In this document: positions 43,548 to 53,551 of the stretch, one piece after another | How positions within the stretch are numbered: position 1 is the stretch's first letter | Layout of the letters: each line of letters begins with the position of its first letter | Source: Emcibacter sp. | GTDB taxonomy: Bacteria > Pseudomonadota > Alphaproteobacteria > Sphingomonadales > Emcibacteraceae | Reading direction: 5' to 3' | Length of the DNA stretch: 64,000 nucleotides | Assembly (NCBI GenBank): GCA_021741205.1 | Contig: JAIOYI010000009.1 | Coordinates: 40,397 to 104,396, forward strand | Translations under genes and position numbers: made by a program | Notes under the pieces: generated by a model | What the model saw: only the letters and a program-made list of their open reading frames with translations | What the model was told of the DNA's origin: nothing | Databases searched by the model: none

Positions 43548-43682
43548 TTAGGCTGAAAGACGTTTACGTCCCTTTGCACGACGTGCAGAGAGTACACGAC
43601 GACCACCTACTGTGGCTGACCGTGACCGAAAACCGTGCCGACGTTTACGAACTAAAACACTTGGCTGAAATGTACGTTTCAC
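43548..43682 (-). CDS. rpmH: 50S ribosomal protein L34 (GTG start; not in supplied ORF track)
   Basis: Reverse-strand translation [44 protein letters not shown], 44 aa. Confidence 0.97.
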   Translation of the reverse strand: MKRTFQPSVLVRKRRHGFRSRSATVGGRRVLSARRAKGRKRLSA

Positions 43683-43905
43683 TGGAATACTCCATTTGCC
43701 GCTATTATTTTATTATATACATTCTATAAAAATGCATAAAACAGTTACTATCAGATCCGTAAGAATCCGACGATGAATTACAGTTGGGCTGTATAAAGAC
43801 ATTCCAAAGACAAGTCAATCATCAAGTCCATGAAAATATCGGTTTTTTTATCTATGATGGGATGATCATCCTATAAAGCCCCTGTCACACTTCATTTATA
43901 CCCTT

Positions 43906-45633
43906 TTATGGGGTAAGCACAACACCTTCACGGCGTTTATCCGCACCGCCCTCATAACGGACGCCCTCTTTATTATGATGAATGATAATACCATGAAGTC
44001 CACTGTTAATATTTTTTTCTGCGACCTGATGACCTTTTTGTCTGAGAGGCTTTGCGAGGGTTGTAATAGCCGTATCCTGTTCTAGACTGACCTCCTCCCC
44101 CCGTGTGAGGAAATGGGGCTGATCAATGGCCTGTTGCATGCCCATGTTCCAGTCTAATACATTAATGATGGTTTGCGTTACATAGGCAATAATGCTATTG
44201 CCGCCAGGTGACCCAATAGCCATAACAGCCCGTTGTTGGTCATCTAAGATTATAGTCGGTGACATAGAGCTTCGGGGTCTTTTTCCAGCCTCTATGCGAT
44301 TTGCAACCGCCAGCCCATCCTTTTCTGCAAGCAAAGAAAAATCCGTCATTTCATTATTCAGTATAAAGCCACCCACCATAACCCTGCTGCCGAATGCGCT
44401 TTCCACGGTTGCTGTCATGCTGACAATGCCGCCCCATTGATCCACAATGGAAAAATGTGATGTAGAGGGTAATTCAGGTGTCATACCATCCCCATAGGCA
44501 ATATGACGATCAACAGGCGGTATGCCCGCCACGGCCTTGCCCATAGATTTCATCGGATCAATTAATTTTGCCCGTTCCGCCAGATAAGTAGCATCTGTAA
44601 ACATTTGCAAGGGGACATCCACATAATCGCTATCCGCCATATATTTATCCCGATCCGCATAGGCCAGTCTTTCGGCTTCTAGTATGATATGGACCGCTTC
44701 TACGGAATTTGGCACCATCGAGCGCAGATCAAAAGATTGCAGCATCCCCAATATGGAGGAAACCGTCCCCCCACCCGAAGACGGCGGCGGCATACCGCAA
44801 ACGAGCCAAACATGATAAGGTCCGCAAAGCGCCTCCCTTTGTTTTGGACGATAATTTGCCATATCTTCCATGGTCAATTTTCCAGGGTTGAATTCCGATG
44901 AATTCACCGCCGCCACGATTTTCTCGGCAAGGGGCCCCTTATAAAAACCATCCGCACCCTTTTGCGCTATCTGTTTCAAACTATTGGCATATTCTGGATT
45001 TTTTAAAAGATAACCTGTAGGATACGGCTTTCCTGCCTCATCAAAGAAATAATCTCTTGCCGCCTTCATTTTGGGCAATAAACGATCCCGAGAAACCAGA
45101 AAATAAAGCCGCGGCGAAATTTTAAAACCATTTTCTGCGAGTCTTATGGCTGGAACAAAAAGATCCTTCCACGGCAGTTTCCCTTTTTTTTCATGGGCAA
45201 GAGCCATCATAGCAATAAGGCTTGGCGTACCGACCGCACGCCCCCCAAGCACCGCATCAAAGTAACCAAGATTTTTCTCTATGACATCATTAAACATATG
45301 CCCCGTGGCCGCAGAAGGTGCCATTTCACGACCATCAAAGGCCGTAACCCTGTGATCAAGAGGGGCTGATGGATCATAATGCATCATAAAGGCACCCCCG
45401 CCAATACCAGAAGATTGTGGCTCCACCAAACCCAGAACAAGCTCGACCGCAATGGCCGCATCAACGGCATTGCCGCCCGCCCTTAATATCTCTATACCCG
45501 CTCTCGCCGCATGAGGATTTGCAGCAACCACCATAGACGAAGGGGTGGCGTTCTCTGCCCCATAGCTTGACCCTATCATCGTAAGAGATAAGGCAACCAC
45601 ACAGGAAAAAAATTTTACCAATTTATTTTGCAT
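43906..45633 (-). CDS. ggt: Gamma-glutamyltransferase, exported
   Basis: GGNAVDAAIA, SGIGGGAFMMHYD, catalytic STSHFSIVD, signal peptide. Confidence 0.93.
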   Translation of the reverse strand: MQNKLVKFFSCVVALSLTMIGSSYGAENATPSSMVVAANPHAARAGIEILRAGGNAVDAAIAVELVLGLVEPQSSGIGGGAFMMHYDPSAPLDHRVTAFDGREMAPSAATGHMFNDVIEKNLGYFDAVLGGRAVGTPSLIAMMALAHEKKGKLPWKDLFVPAIRLAENGFKISPRLYFLVSRDRLLPKMKAARDYFFDEAGKPYPTGYLLKNPEYANSLKQIAQKGADGFYKGPLAEKIVAAVNSSEFNPGKLTMEDMANYRPKQREALCGPYHVWLVCGMPPPSSGGGTVSSILGMLQSFDLRSMVPNSVEAVHIILEAERLAYADRDKYMADSDYVDVPLQMFTDATYLAERAKLIDPMKSMGKAVAGIPPVDRHIAYGDGMTPELPSTSHFSIVDQWGGIVSMTATVESAFGSRVMVGGFILNNEMTDFSLLAEKDGLAVANRIEAGKRPRSSMSPTIILDDQQRAVMAIGSPGGNSIIAYVTQTIINVLDWNMGMQQAIDQPHFLTRGEEVSLEQDTAITTLAKPLRQKGHQVAEKNINSGLHGIIIHHNKEGVRYEGGADKRREGVVLTP

Positions 45634-45652
45634 ATTCTAAAAATCCAAAGAC

Positions 45653-46219
45653 TTAAGGTGTTAATTGATTAAGACGATTTTGCACATCTACGATTTTACG
45701 CATCATATTAGTGTGTATTTCACGGCTGTTATGCCATAAAGTCTTATCTTCTTCCAAAATATCATCATTATTACGGAACAGATTAATGGCGTAAGCGGTG
45801 TTTTTCTCCATAATAATCAGACGTGATAAGTAAAATTCGATTGTCCGTCTTGTATCCTGCTTGTCATTATTGTCCGCATATGACTGTAAAGCCTGATCAA
45901 TGGATAGACTTGTAGATTGATACTTAACGGAAAGAGACTGTAAAATACGGCGGCTTTCATCCATATCCATAGATAACAAAACATCCGAAGATGAGGAATC
46001 CAAAGCCTCATCACCGTTGATATCCACATCATTATTAATCACATCTTCCCTTGACGGAAAGGGTTTTTGTCTTTCTTCTGCCATTTGATCCCACTGATCA
46101 TCCGCCCGAAGAGAAGGCCCGGACATATCGTCATTATACAAACAGGAAGACAGAAGAAGAGGTGAAATAACCAAAATCATCCGTAAGGTTATTTCTCCCA
46201 ACGGTTTATTTATAAACAT
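45653..46219 (-). CDS. Hypothetical lipoprotein
   Basis: Signal peptide with lipobox LLSSC; no recognised domain. Confidence 0.6.
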   Translation of the reverse strand: MFINKPLGEITLRMILVISPLLLSSCLYNDDMSGPSLRADDQWDQMAEERQKPFPSREDVINNDVDINGDEALDSSSSDVLLSMDMDESRRILQSLSVKYQSTSLSIDQALQSYADNNDKQDTRRTIEFYLSRLIIMEKNTAYAINLFRNNDDILEEDKTLWHNSREIHTNMMRKIVDVQNRLNQLTP

Positions 46220-46427
46220 CTTTTTTTATTGCTTTCGCTTAAAACCATAATTGCACATTTCAAAATTTTGGCAAGTGTAGGCCATGATCAGGGCCAGAAC
46301 AAGACAAAGACATAATGTATTTAACAAAAAAAGCATAGGAGAGGAGAAAACATCTTGCAATGTCTGCTCGATAACAGTAGCTTGCGCGCCATGGGATGAA
46401 CAAATATCCTATATAAATGGCTTTAAT

Positions 46428-46504
46428 GCGCTCGTAGCTCAGCTGGATAGAGCACTAGACTACGAATCTAGGGGCCGGGAGTTCGAATCTCTCCGAGCGC
46501 ACCA
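46428..46504 (+). tRNA. tRNA-Arg (anticodon ACG), CCA encoded
   Basis: GCGCTCG acceptor pairs CGAGCGC, anticodon arm CTAGA-CTACGAA-TCTAG, T arm GGGAGTTCGAATCTCTC. Confidence 0.97.
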
Positions 46505-46511
46505 TTCTTTC

Positions 46512-46546
46512 AATGACTTAGCTAAATCGAGCTAGGTCATTTTTTA
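46512..46546 (+). terminator. Terminator after tRNA-Arg
   Basis: ATGACTTAGCT-aaatcg-AGCTAGGTCAT followed by T-run. Confidence 0.8.
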
Positions 46547-46717
46547 TTCTGGATAGCAAATAAAATGATTTCATAAAGAATGTAAGGGATCACTTGTTAT
46601 TACAGCACAGAATGCGCATCAGAAGGAACAAATCAACCACAAGCTCTTCTAGAGCAATATCAGACCAGATTGAACTATGGGCTGATGTCTACTTATTTGT
46701 TCTATTGCCTTTCATAT

Positions 46718-47005
46718 TTAGGCCGCAATGGTTTTTATTTTTTTGAGTTCATTGGCTTCCGCTTTTGCCGTAACGGACAGGTCATAACCCATTTGCAAGT
46801 TCATCCAGAATTCTGCGGTGGTGCCAAAGATACGTGACAGGCGCAAAGCTGTATCAGCCGTAATACTCCGATTGCCCCGTATAATTTCAGTCAGGCGGTT
46901 GGCCGGTATATCAATGGCAAGGGCAAGCTGGCGTGCGGATATGTTAAGAGGAATAAGAAATTCTTCTTTCAATACTTCGCCTGCATGTGTTTTAATACGC
47001 GTCAT
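46718..47005 (-). CDS. higA: HigA-family antitoxin
   Basis: THAGEVLKEEFLIPLNISARQLALAIDIPANRLTEIIRGNRSITADTALRLSRIFGTTAEFWMNLQ; start ATG 47003-47005. Confidence 0.93.
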   Translation of the reverse strand: MTRIKTHAGEVLKEEFLIPLNISARQLALAIDIPANRLTEIIRGNRSITADTALRLSRIFGTTAEFWMNLQMGYDLSVTAKAEANELKKIKTIAA

Positions 47006-47018
47006 TTTATCACCTCTC

Positions 47019-47294
47019 TTAATGATAATCAGTAATCTCAATATTTTCAGCACCGTCTGACCAAACAAAGCAAATTCTGAACTGGTCATTAATTCGGATG
47101 CTGTGTTGGCCTTTACGGTTTCCCTTTAATGCCTCAAGCCTATTTGCAGGAGGAATACGAAGGTCGTTAAGAGTGATAGCAGCCTCAATCATATCCAGCT
47201 TGCGTAAAGCGACAGATTTAAAATTATCAAACTTACGAGACTTTCCCGTATTGAATAGCTTTTCTGTTTCTCTGTCTTTGAAGCTCTTAATCAT
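47019..47294 (-). CDS. higB: HigB-family (RelE/ParE superfamily) toxin
   Basis: MIKSFKDRETEKLFNTG...LRIPPANRLEALKGNRKGQHSIRINDQFRICFVW. Confidence 0.93.
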   Translation of the reverse strand: MIKSFKDRETEKLFNTGKSRKFDNFKSVALRKLDMIEAAITLNDLRIPPANRLEALKGNRKGQHSIRINDQFRICFVWSDGAENIEITDYH

Positions 47295-47309
47295 GGTTCA
47301 TAATAATAC

Positions 47310-47350
47310 ATACAACGTATCACGTCAATAAATAATACAACAAACGTATT
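47310..47350. promoter_or_regulatory. Candidate higBA autoregulatory operators (two ATAC...GTAT inverted repeats)
   Basis: ATACaacGTAT (47310-47320) and AATACaacaaacGTATT (47334-47350) directly upstream of higB. Confidence 0.5.
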
Positions 47351-47566
47351 TCTCTATATTAATTACAAAGGCGACGGGTATATAAAAAATATCAAAGAGA
47401 TAAGGGGCATATTTTCTTGTGACAGAAGGCAGTGAGGCACTTTTTTATAGAGCCAAGATTAAGTAAGACAAGCTACTGGAACAGTGGCACAATTTCACAC
47501 TTTATCTCGGCTCCTTAAAAAGAATTCTTGGGTCCTATTCTGGAACATTACCTTTTTTATTAAGGT

Positions 47567-48973
47567 TTATTGGCTGAGTTCTGTCAGAATTGAATGCCAC
47601 ATTTTTAGAGCAACTGGTAATGTTGCCGTCGGTACCCTTTCATTTAAACCATGCGCATATTCATCAGATGCCTTCATGAAAATTCCTGAAAAAGTATAAC
47701 TGGGTATGCCAACGGCTCTGAAATGAAGCCCATCAGAAGCCCCAGATGCCATGTGGGGAATGATCGGCAATCCTGGATAAGACAGATGGACACCGTGTCC
47801 AATCGCCTCAAAGACATCTTTACGTATAGGAGAGGCATCACTTTCCAAGGGGTTATCCAATATTTTCCAGTCAATAGCGTCATTGCCCACAACGTCCTTC
47901 AGTACGGCAAGGGTTTTTGCTACACCAACACCTGGGAAAATACGACAATTAATGGTCGCGGTTGCCGATTGGGGCAAGGCATTTTCTGCATGTCCCCCTT
48001 TCAGCATGGTTGGCACACATGTTGTCCCCGTAGAGCCTGCATATTCGGGAATTTCTCTTAGTATTTTAATGGCCTTTTTGTCTTTTGGATTATGCGCGAA
48101 TCGTTTCATAGCATCCCCCACCGTACCACCAATAATAGGGGCTGTTTGGGAAAAATAGGACTGGGTTAATTCACTGAATTCAACGGGAAATTCATACCCA
48201 AAAATTTTATCCAAGGCGACAGAAAGGTCACGTATTGCATTATCTTTTCTGGGAAGTGAACTATGTCCCCCGGGGTTACGGGCGGTCATTTCGAATGTTG
48301 CATATGTTTTCTCCGCACTATCGACGGAAAATGATGTCGCATGGCCATCCTCATCCAGATGGCCACCACCACCATCCGCAACCAAGGCAAATTCGGCGTC
48401 TATCAATGATCTATATTCCGTAGCAAGTTTACGGGCCGTCATCATAAGACTTTCTTCATCCCCCGAAAGCGCCAAAATAATATCTCGACTTGGGATAAAT
48501 CCCTCCGATCTCAAACGCATCAATGTTGCCGAAAGAACAGAAACACCAAATTTATTATCACTAGATCCTCGACCAAAGAAAAAACCATTTTCCTCAATCA
48601 AAGTAAACGGATCACGTTCCCAATCTTCGGGTAGAGCATCAACAACATCCATATGGGCTGATAAAAGAATGGCTTTCTTTCCAGAGCTATTATTGCCTCG
48701 GTAGCGCACGACAAGTGCTGCTGTATCTCCCATGGGAAGCAGATGAATATCCTCTGGTGCAAATCCTGCCTTTTTGAATTCTTCTGCATAATATTGCGCA
48801 AGTTTCGGTACGAGACCAAAGCCTTCGGCTGTTCGCATGGAAACACTTGTCCGTAGCATTTCAAGAGCCTTATCCTGAAACGGCAGCACTTTGCTTTCTG
48901 CGGCAAGTGTAGAAAGACAACATTGGCTCGCGAGGAAAATTCCTCCAACCACACTCATAAATTTTTTCATCAC
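47567..48973 (-). CDS. M20-family metallopeptidase, exported
   Basis: LLSAHMDVVDALPEDWERDPF, GRGSSDNKFGVSVL, SGDEESLM; signal peptide. Confidence 0.92.
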   Translation of the reverse strand: MMKKFMSVVGGIFLASQCCLSTLAAESKVLPFQDKALEMLRTSVSMRTAEGFGLVPKLAQYYAEEFKKAGFAPEDIHLLPMGDTAALVVRYRGNNSSGKKAILLSAHMDVVDALPEDWERDPFTLIEENGFFFGRGSSDNKFGVSVLSATLMRLRSEGFIPSRDIILALSGDEESLMMTARKLATEYRSLIDAEFALVADGGGGHLDEDGHATSFSVDSAEKTYATFEMTARNPGGHSSLPRKDNAIRDLSVALDKIFGYEFPVEFSELTQSYFSQTAPIIGGTVGDAMKRFAHNPKDKKAIKILREIPEYAGSTGTTCVPTMLKGGHAENALPQSATATINCRIFPGVGVAKTLAVLKDVVGNDAIDWKILDNPLESDASPIRKDVFEAIGHGVHLSYPGLPIIPHMASGASDGLHFRAVGIPSYTFSGIFMKASDEYAHGLNERVPTATLPVALKMWHSILTELSQ

Positions 48974-49022
48974 ATTTTCCTGTTAATTTTATTCAATTTA
49001 CTGTTTATATCTTTTTATATCT

Positions 49023-51008
49023 TTATTTAAGAAAAAGCTCATACCAATCAAGATTACGACGCATTCTATCTTCTAAATAGCTTGGGACAACAATACCATG
49101 ATTTTGGTCAGGATAGATAATAAGCTTGGTCTTCACACCAATCGAGCGCAAGGCTTGATACATCTGTTCGGCACCCAAACACGGTACATTAAAATCCTTT
49201 TCCGAACATTGATAAAGCGTCGATGTTTTAATCTGTTTTGGATTTAAAAATGGAAAGCTCACTCTTTTATAAGCGTCTAAATTATCCCAAGGGGTTCCAA
49301 GCTCCAGTTCATATTCACGGCTATATTGATCATAACCATAATTTCCCAACATATTGGCGGTTCCTGCTCCACTGATAGCCGCCTTAAAACGACTGTCTGT
49401 TGCAATAACATAATTGGTTAAAATCCCGCCGTAGCTCCAGCCACCTATTCCTAATTTTTCAGGGTCAATGATGCCATTACCCACAAGAAAATCAGCCCCC
49501 GCCAGAATATCTTGGACATCCACGTTGCCCCAATCTGCATAAATGGCTTTTGAAAAATCAAAACCCTTACCTGATGATCCGCGTGGATTTATACCAACAA
49601 CCACAAAACCTTGTGCCACATACACTTGCCAGTCAGCCATGAATTCATGGGAAAACTGATAGACAGGGCCACCGTGCAATCTGAAAATTGCGGGATAAGA
49701 TTTATTTTTGTCATAATCTTTTGGATAAACAATCAGTCCACCAATATCATGTCCATCACTTTTAAAATCAAACCGTTCCGTAACCGCAAGATCACGATCT
49801 TTTAACCAATCATTATGCGCCGTTAAGGGACGATCTTGCTTTTCTACGGCATAGAGTTCAAATGGGGTCATATCATCACTTTGCTGAATCACCACATTGT
49901 CATTCGCCGCAACATCAAAACCCAATGCAAATTTATGCCCCTGTGTCAAGTAAGTGACTTCTTCTGTTTTAACATTTATTTTGGCAAGCAAGGTCGACCG
50001 ATCCAGCTCAACCAAACTATATATATAAGACCCATCATGTGACCATTGCGGCGCATAAAAACACAAATCAAGTCGCGCCAAAGCATGGGATTCACCAGAG
50101 ATAATATCTGCCACCGTCAACTGCCATGGAGCATAATATATCCACTTGCTTTCCCCACTTTCAAGCCAGACCAATTTTTGACTATCTGGTGACCATGCAG
50201 GCGGGGAAGCCCAGTAAGGATCAACGTCGGTACCTTTAAATGTACTGATACGGCGCTGTTCCCCCCCAAGGTTTGGCGACATAATAAAGACATCAGAATC
50301 CATATTACGATCCGCATCACCGTGGTCTTTTGAGACATAAGCGATCCATTGACCGTCCGGTGACCATGACGGCAACCAATGATCCTGATCGCCCGTAGTA
50401 ATCTGGACATAAGTCTCCTTGTCAACATCAAGAATATGCAGATGCCGGCGGGCACCATCCAAATAACCAATCCCATCCTCTTTAAACTGAAACCGATCAA
50501 TCACGATTGGCGCTTTGGTGCCCGCTTTTGAAGGCGCCGCCCCTCCAGAAAATGCCGTAAAGACAATTCTCTTGTTATCTGGCGCCCAATCAAAAGCAAT
50601 AACCCCTCCTGGAACAAAACTGATTTGGCGGATTTTTTTTCCCTGTATATTCATCAGAAAAATCTGGCTATCGGAATTTTTCTTGCCCTCGCCAAGAAAG
50701 GCAATCGTGCGTCCATCAGGACTAAACTGTGCCCCCCATTCGCTTTTATTTTCCGTCCTTGTCAGATTTATTGGTTTTCCGCCCTCATAAGGAACCTCCC
50801 AAAGATCACTGGTTGCTTTATCCGTCTTGAGGTTATTGGTACTAAGGCTATAGACAACCATTTTACCATCAGGAGATATGGACGGCGCACTTACGTCCTT
50901 AATTTTATTCAAATCTTCAACCTGAAACGACCTATTCTCGGTACTATATGACGTTTGTGATAGAAATATAATTGCTATCGCAATCATGAATTTATTAAGG
51001 GATTGCAT
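49023..51008 (-). CDS. S9-family prolyl oligopeptidase / dipeptidyl aminopeptidase-like, exported
   Basis: GIGGWSYGGILTNYVIA Ser nucleophile, DQNHG His, TolB-like repeats (FSPDGRTIAFLGEG); signal peptide. Confidence 0.92.
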   Translation of the reverse strand: MQSLNKFMIAIAIIFLSQTSYSTENRSFQVEDLNKIKDVSAPSISPDGKMVVYSLSTNNLKTDKATSDLWEVPYEGGKPINLTRTENKSEWGAQFSPDGRTIAFLGEGKKNSDSQIFLMNIQGKKIRQISFVPGGVIAFDWAPDNKRIVFTAFSGGAAPSKAGTKAPIVIDRFQFKEDGIGYLDGARRHLHILDVDKETYVQITTGDQDHWLPSWSPDGQWIAYVSKDHGDADRNMDSDVFIMSPNLGGEQRRISTFKGTDVDPYWASPPAWSPDSQKLVWLESGESKWIYYAPWQLTVADIISGESHALARLDLCFYAPQWSHDGSYIYSLVELDRSTLLAKINVKTEEVTYLTQGHKFALGFDVAANDNVVIQQSDDMTPFELYAVEKQDRPLTAHNDWLKDRDLAVTERFDFKSDGHDIGGLIVYPKDYDKNKSYPAIFRLHGGPVYQFSHEFMADWQVYVAQGFVVVGINPRGSSGKGFDFSKAIYADWGNVDVQDILAGADFLVGNGIIDPEKLGIGGWSYGGILTNYVIATDSRFKAAISGAGTANMLGNYGYDQYSREYELELGTPWDNLDAYKRVSFPFLNPKQIKTSTLYQCSEKDFNVPCLGAEQMYQALRSIGVKTKLIIYPDQNHGIVVPSYLEDRMRRNLDWYELFLK

Positions 51009-53550
51009 TTAGCTTCTCCTGTAAGACGGCCTTAGCTTGGTCAATATCTGTTAAAATCACTTCTTTCTCCCATGCCGCATTAAAATCATCATCTCGCGTT
51101 TCAATATGGTCTTTTATGCGGTCAATCCAGTCTATGAAATAGCGAGCATCTTCGGGCGCATATTGTGGTTTATTTTCCACATTTATCCAGACAGGATTTG
51201 TTGTGGCGTAGGTATAGAGATCCTGAACCAAGGGGTGTTCATTCTCATTTACCGCCCGCAGCAATATCCAACCGCTTACCTTTACGGGAACATTCACATC
51301 CACATCTGCTTGATACTTATTTTTCGTCATATCAACACGATGTATCACTTTGCCATTTTGCACCACTTCGAGTCTTTCCACAGGCACGAAAGAACGTAAA
51401 GCCAGATGGATTTCAAGTTCTCCCCCCTGTTCGGGAAGAGTGACCTCCCCTCCTGAGCCGACAGCATTTTCCTGTTGTTTTTCTTTAACAAGCAAGCCCA
51501 GTTGTGGCCCGTTGGTGACATAACCATTGCCCAATTTTATGGCATGCTTCAAAGAAGATGGATTGTTCGGGTCCGCTTGCAGATAGGCTCTGTTCAATCC
51601 GACAGGCCCTCTTAATGATGCATAATTTGTCATGGCGTCTGTTCCCGCTCCTGCGGCCAAATGATACCCCAGATTTAGAAATTTATACCACACCTTTGCC
51701 GTCTCTTGATGATCTGCAAAAGAGACAACTTCGAGAAAATCCGCCCTGCCCTGTATCACATCCAAGGGCAAGCTATGGGACAATCTGCCTGATGCGCTCG
51801 GGTCTGGCATACTGTCAAAAGGATGAACATACCCCACAACGGCACCCTGATCATGGGCTAAATCGCTCATCACACCATTGGTTGGATAAGGAGACGCAAG
51901 CGCCGTATGACGGTAACTGGCAAAATCAGGGGTGAGCAAATGATCATTAAGGTGCAAGAAACTCATATGACCCCAATAGCTGGTGTGATATTCCTGTGCC
52001 TGATATATGGTCACCCCATCCAAAAGATCTGATGTGGTTTTAAACTGGCTGATATCAGGTATGCGTTGCTCTTTATTCACCAGAAGATTATAGACAACAT
52101 CCAAACCTTCTGCTTTGGCTTGCTTGGCTAACCTCGCCACTGTCTGTTTATACTGCCCCCCATAATTCATATGAACATGCATATCCGCACTGATATATTG
52201 ACCAAACTCATCAGGCAGCTTTATTTGAGATAGCGTTAAATTCACAGGCTCTGTTGTCGCCTCTGTCGTCATTTTTTTTAAGGCAGAATTATGGGAAAAA
52301 CCGCTCATGGCTGTAATAACCACATCCCCTTTTGGCACGTCCAGAATGCAGCTTTTAAAGCAATGAAAATAGTGGTTTTCATGACTTGTTTTCTTTTCAT
52401 TAAAATAATCATCCCCATGAATCCGACTATTGGTTGGTGCGTAATGTCTGCCATCAGACGCTAAAACCATGACCCGACCATCAAGACCAATTGCCTTATC
52501 GTCCTGTAGAGAAATTTGCAGGGACACCATGGGTGATTTATAAACCTTGTTCGTGGCGGTGATTTTCTGGCGAGCGCCGCCAACAACCGTTTGCTGCCAA
52601 AGTTCCAACCCACCCGTTTCATTACTGACATACAGAATATGTTTATCTGCAGGTGACCACCGCGCCATCTTAATATCATAATCACCAAAGGTAAGGGGAA
52701 GCGGTGATAACCCTTGTGTTGTCGTCAACCAGAGTTGATGCCATTGGCGTCCCTCATAACTGCTAAAGAGCAATCTCTTGCCGTCATGAGCAAGCTCTGG
52801 TCTTGCAGACCATGTTGTCTCTTCCACGAGAACCCGTACTCTGTCCTGTGGATTTTTAACAGAAACAGACCAAATATCGCCAGATCCCCAAGCAACTTCA
52901 TCATTCGAGACATAATACAGGCGGCTGCCGTCCGGTGACCAACTAGGATTGATAGCATGATCCGTTTCAGAATAATAATATCTATCCCGCTCGCTTTTAT
53001 GACCGACGACTATTGGCCGAATATTTTCCATTTTCTGCTGTTTAATTTCCGCAACATAAAGCCCGAAATAGCCTTTTTCCTTGCTGGAAATATAGGCAAT
53101 CTTTGTGCTATCTGGGCTCCATCTTGGCTCAACATTGACCGACGTCCCTCTCGTCAGCGGAGTTTCTTGACCTGTTTCTACATTATAAAGTATCAAGTTT
53201 AGAGCATTCTCATATTGTCTGGTGAATATAATAAAGCGGCCATCTGGCGACCAGTCGGGCTGATAATCATAGCCTGGCCCCTTGGTTAACTGATAAGCGG
53301 TATCACTCCCCATATCCTGCCGCCAAAGTGACCCCTGCATACTATAGACAATTGTTTCACCACTTGGTGCATAACTTGCGGCAGAAGGCCCGCTGGTTAA
53401 TTGCGGCAAATACATTTCCCGCCAATAATAGTTGTGTGGATGGGCAACTTGAGCCATAACTGGTGTCCGTTGGGTTTCAGCCTCTACCCGAACGACAAAA
53501 ACTGTCATCATAACAATGATAAACACAACCATACTTGATAATTTCTTCAT
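50995..53550 (-). CDS. PD40/TolB beta-propeller fused to a CehA/McbA- or PHP-like metallohydrolase domain, exported
   Basis: WSPDGRFIIFTRQ, WSPDSTKIAYISS, WSPDGSRLYYVSN repeats then ADMHVHMNYGG, VGYVHPFDS, AAGAGTDAMTNY. Confidence 0.82.
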   Translation of the reverse strand: MKKLSSMVVFIIVMMTVFVVRVEAETQRTPVMAQVAHPHNYYWREMYLPQLTSGPSAASYAPSGETIVYSMQGSLWRQDMGSDTAYQLTKGPGYDYQPDWSPDGRFIIFTRQYENALNLILYNVETGQETPLTRGTSVNVEPRWSPDSTKIAYISSKEKGYFGLYVAEIKQQKMENIRPIVVGHKSERDRYYYSETDHAINPSWSPDGSRLYYVSNDEVAWGSGDIWSVSVKNPQDRVRVLVEETTWSARPELAHDGKRLLFSSYEGRQWHQLWLTTTQGLSPLPLTFGDYDIKMARWSPADKHILYVSNETGGLELWQQTVVGGARQKITATNKVYKSPMVSLQISLQDDKAIGLDGRVMVLASDGRHYAPTNSRIHGDDYFNEKKTSHENHYFHCFKSCILDVPKGDVVITAMSGFSHNSALKKMTTEATTEPVNLTLSQIKLPDEFGQYISADMHVHMNYGGQYKQTVARLAKQAKAEGLDVVYNLLVNKEQRIPDISQFKTTSDLLDGVTIYQAQEYHTSYWGHMSFLHLNDHLLTPDFASYRHTALASPYPTNGVMSDLAHDQGAVVGYVHPFDSMPDPSASGRLSHSLPLDVIQGRADFLEVVSFADHQETAKVWYKFLNLGYHLAAGAGTDAMTNYASLRGPVGLNRAYLQADPNNPSSLKHAIKLGNGYVTNGPQLGLLVKEKQQENAVGSGGEVTLPEQGGELEIHLALRSFVPVERLEVVQNGKVIHRVDMTKNKYQADVDVNVPVKVSGWILLRAVNENEHPLVQDLYTYATTNPVWINVENKPQYAPEDARYFIDWIDRIKDHIETRDDDFNAAWEKEVILTDIDQAKAVLQEKLNAIP

Positions 53551-53551
53551 C

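Noticed and set aside
43427-43729. 100-aa plus-strand ORF near rnpA
   Set aside because: Antisense shadow of rpmH and the start of rnpA
43690-43905. Possible oriC next to rpmH
   Set aside because: No dnaA gene and no clear cluster of DnaA boxes; gene context is ggt
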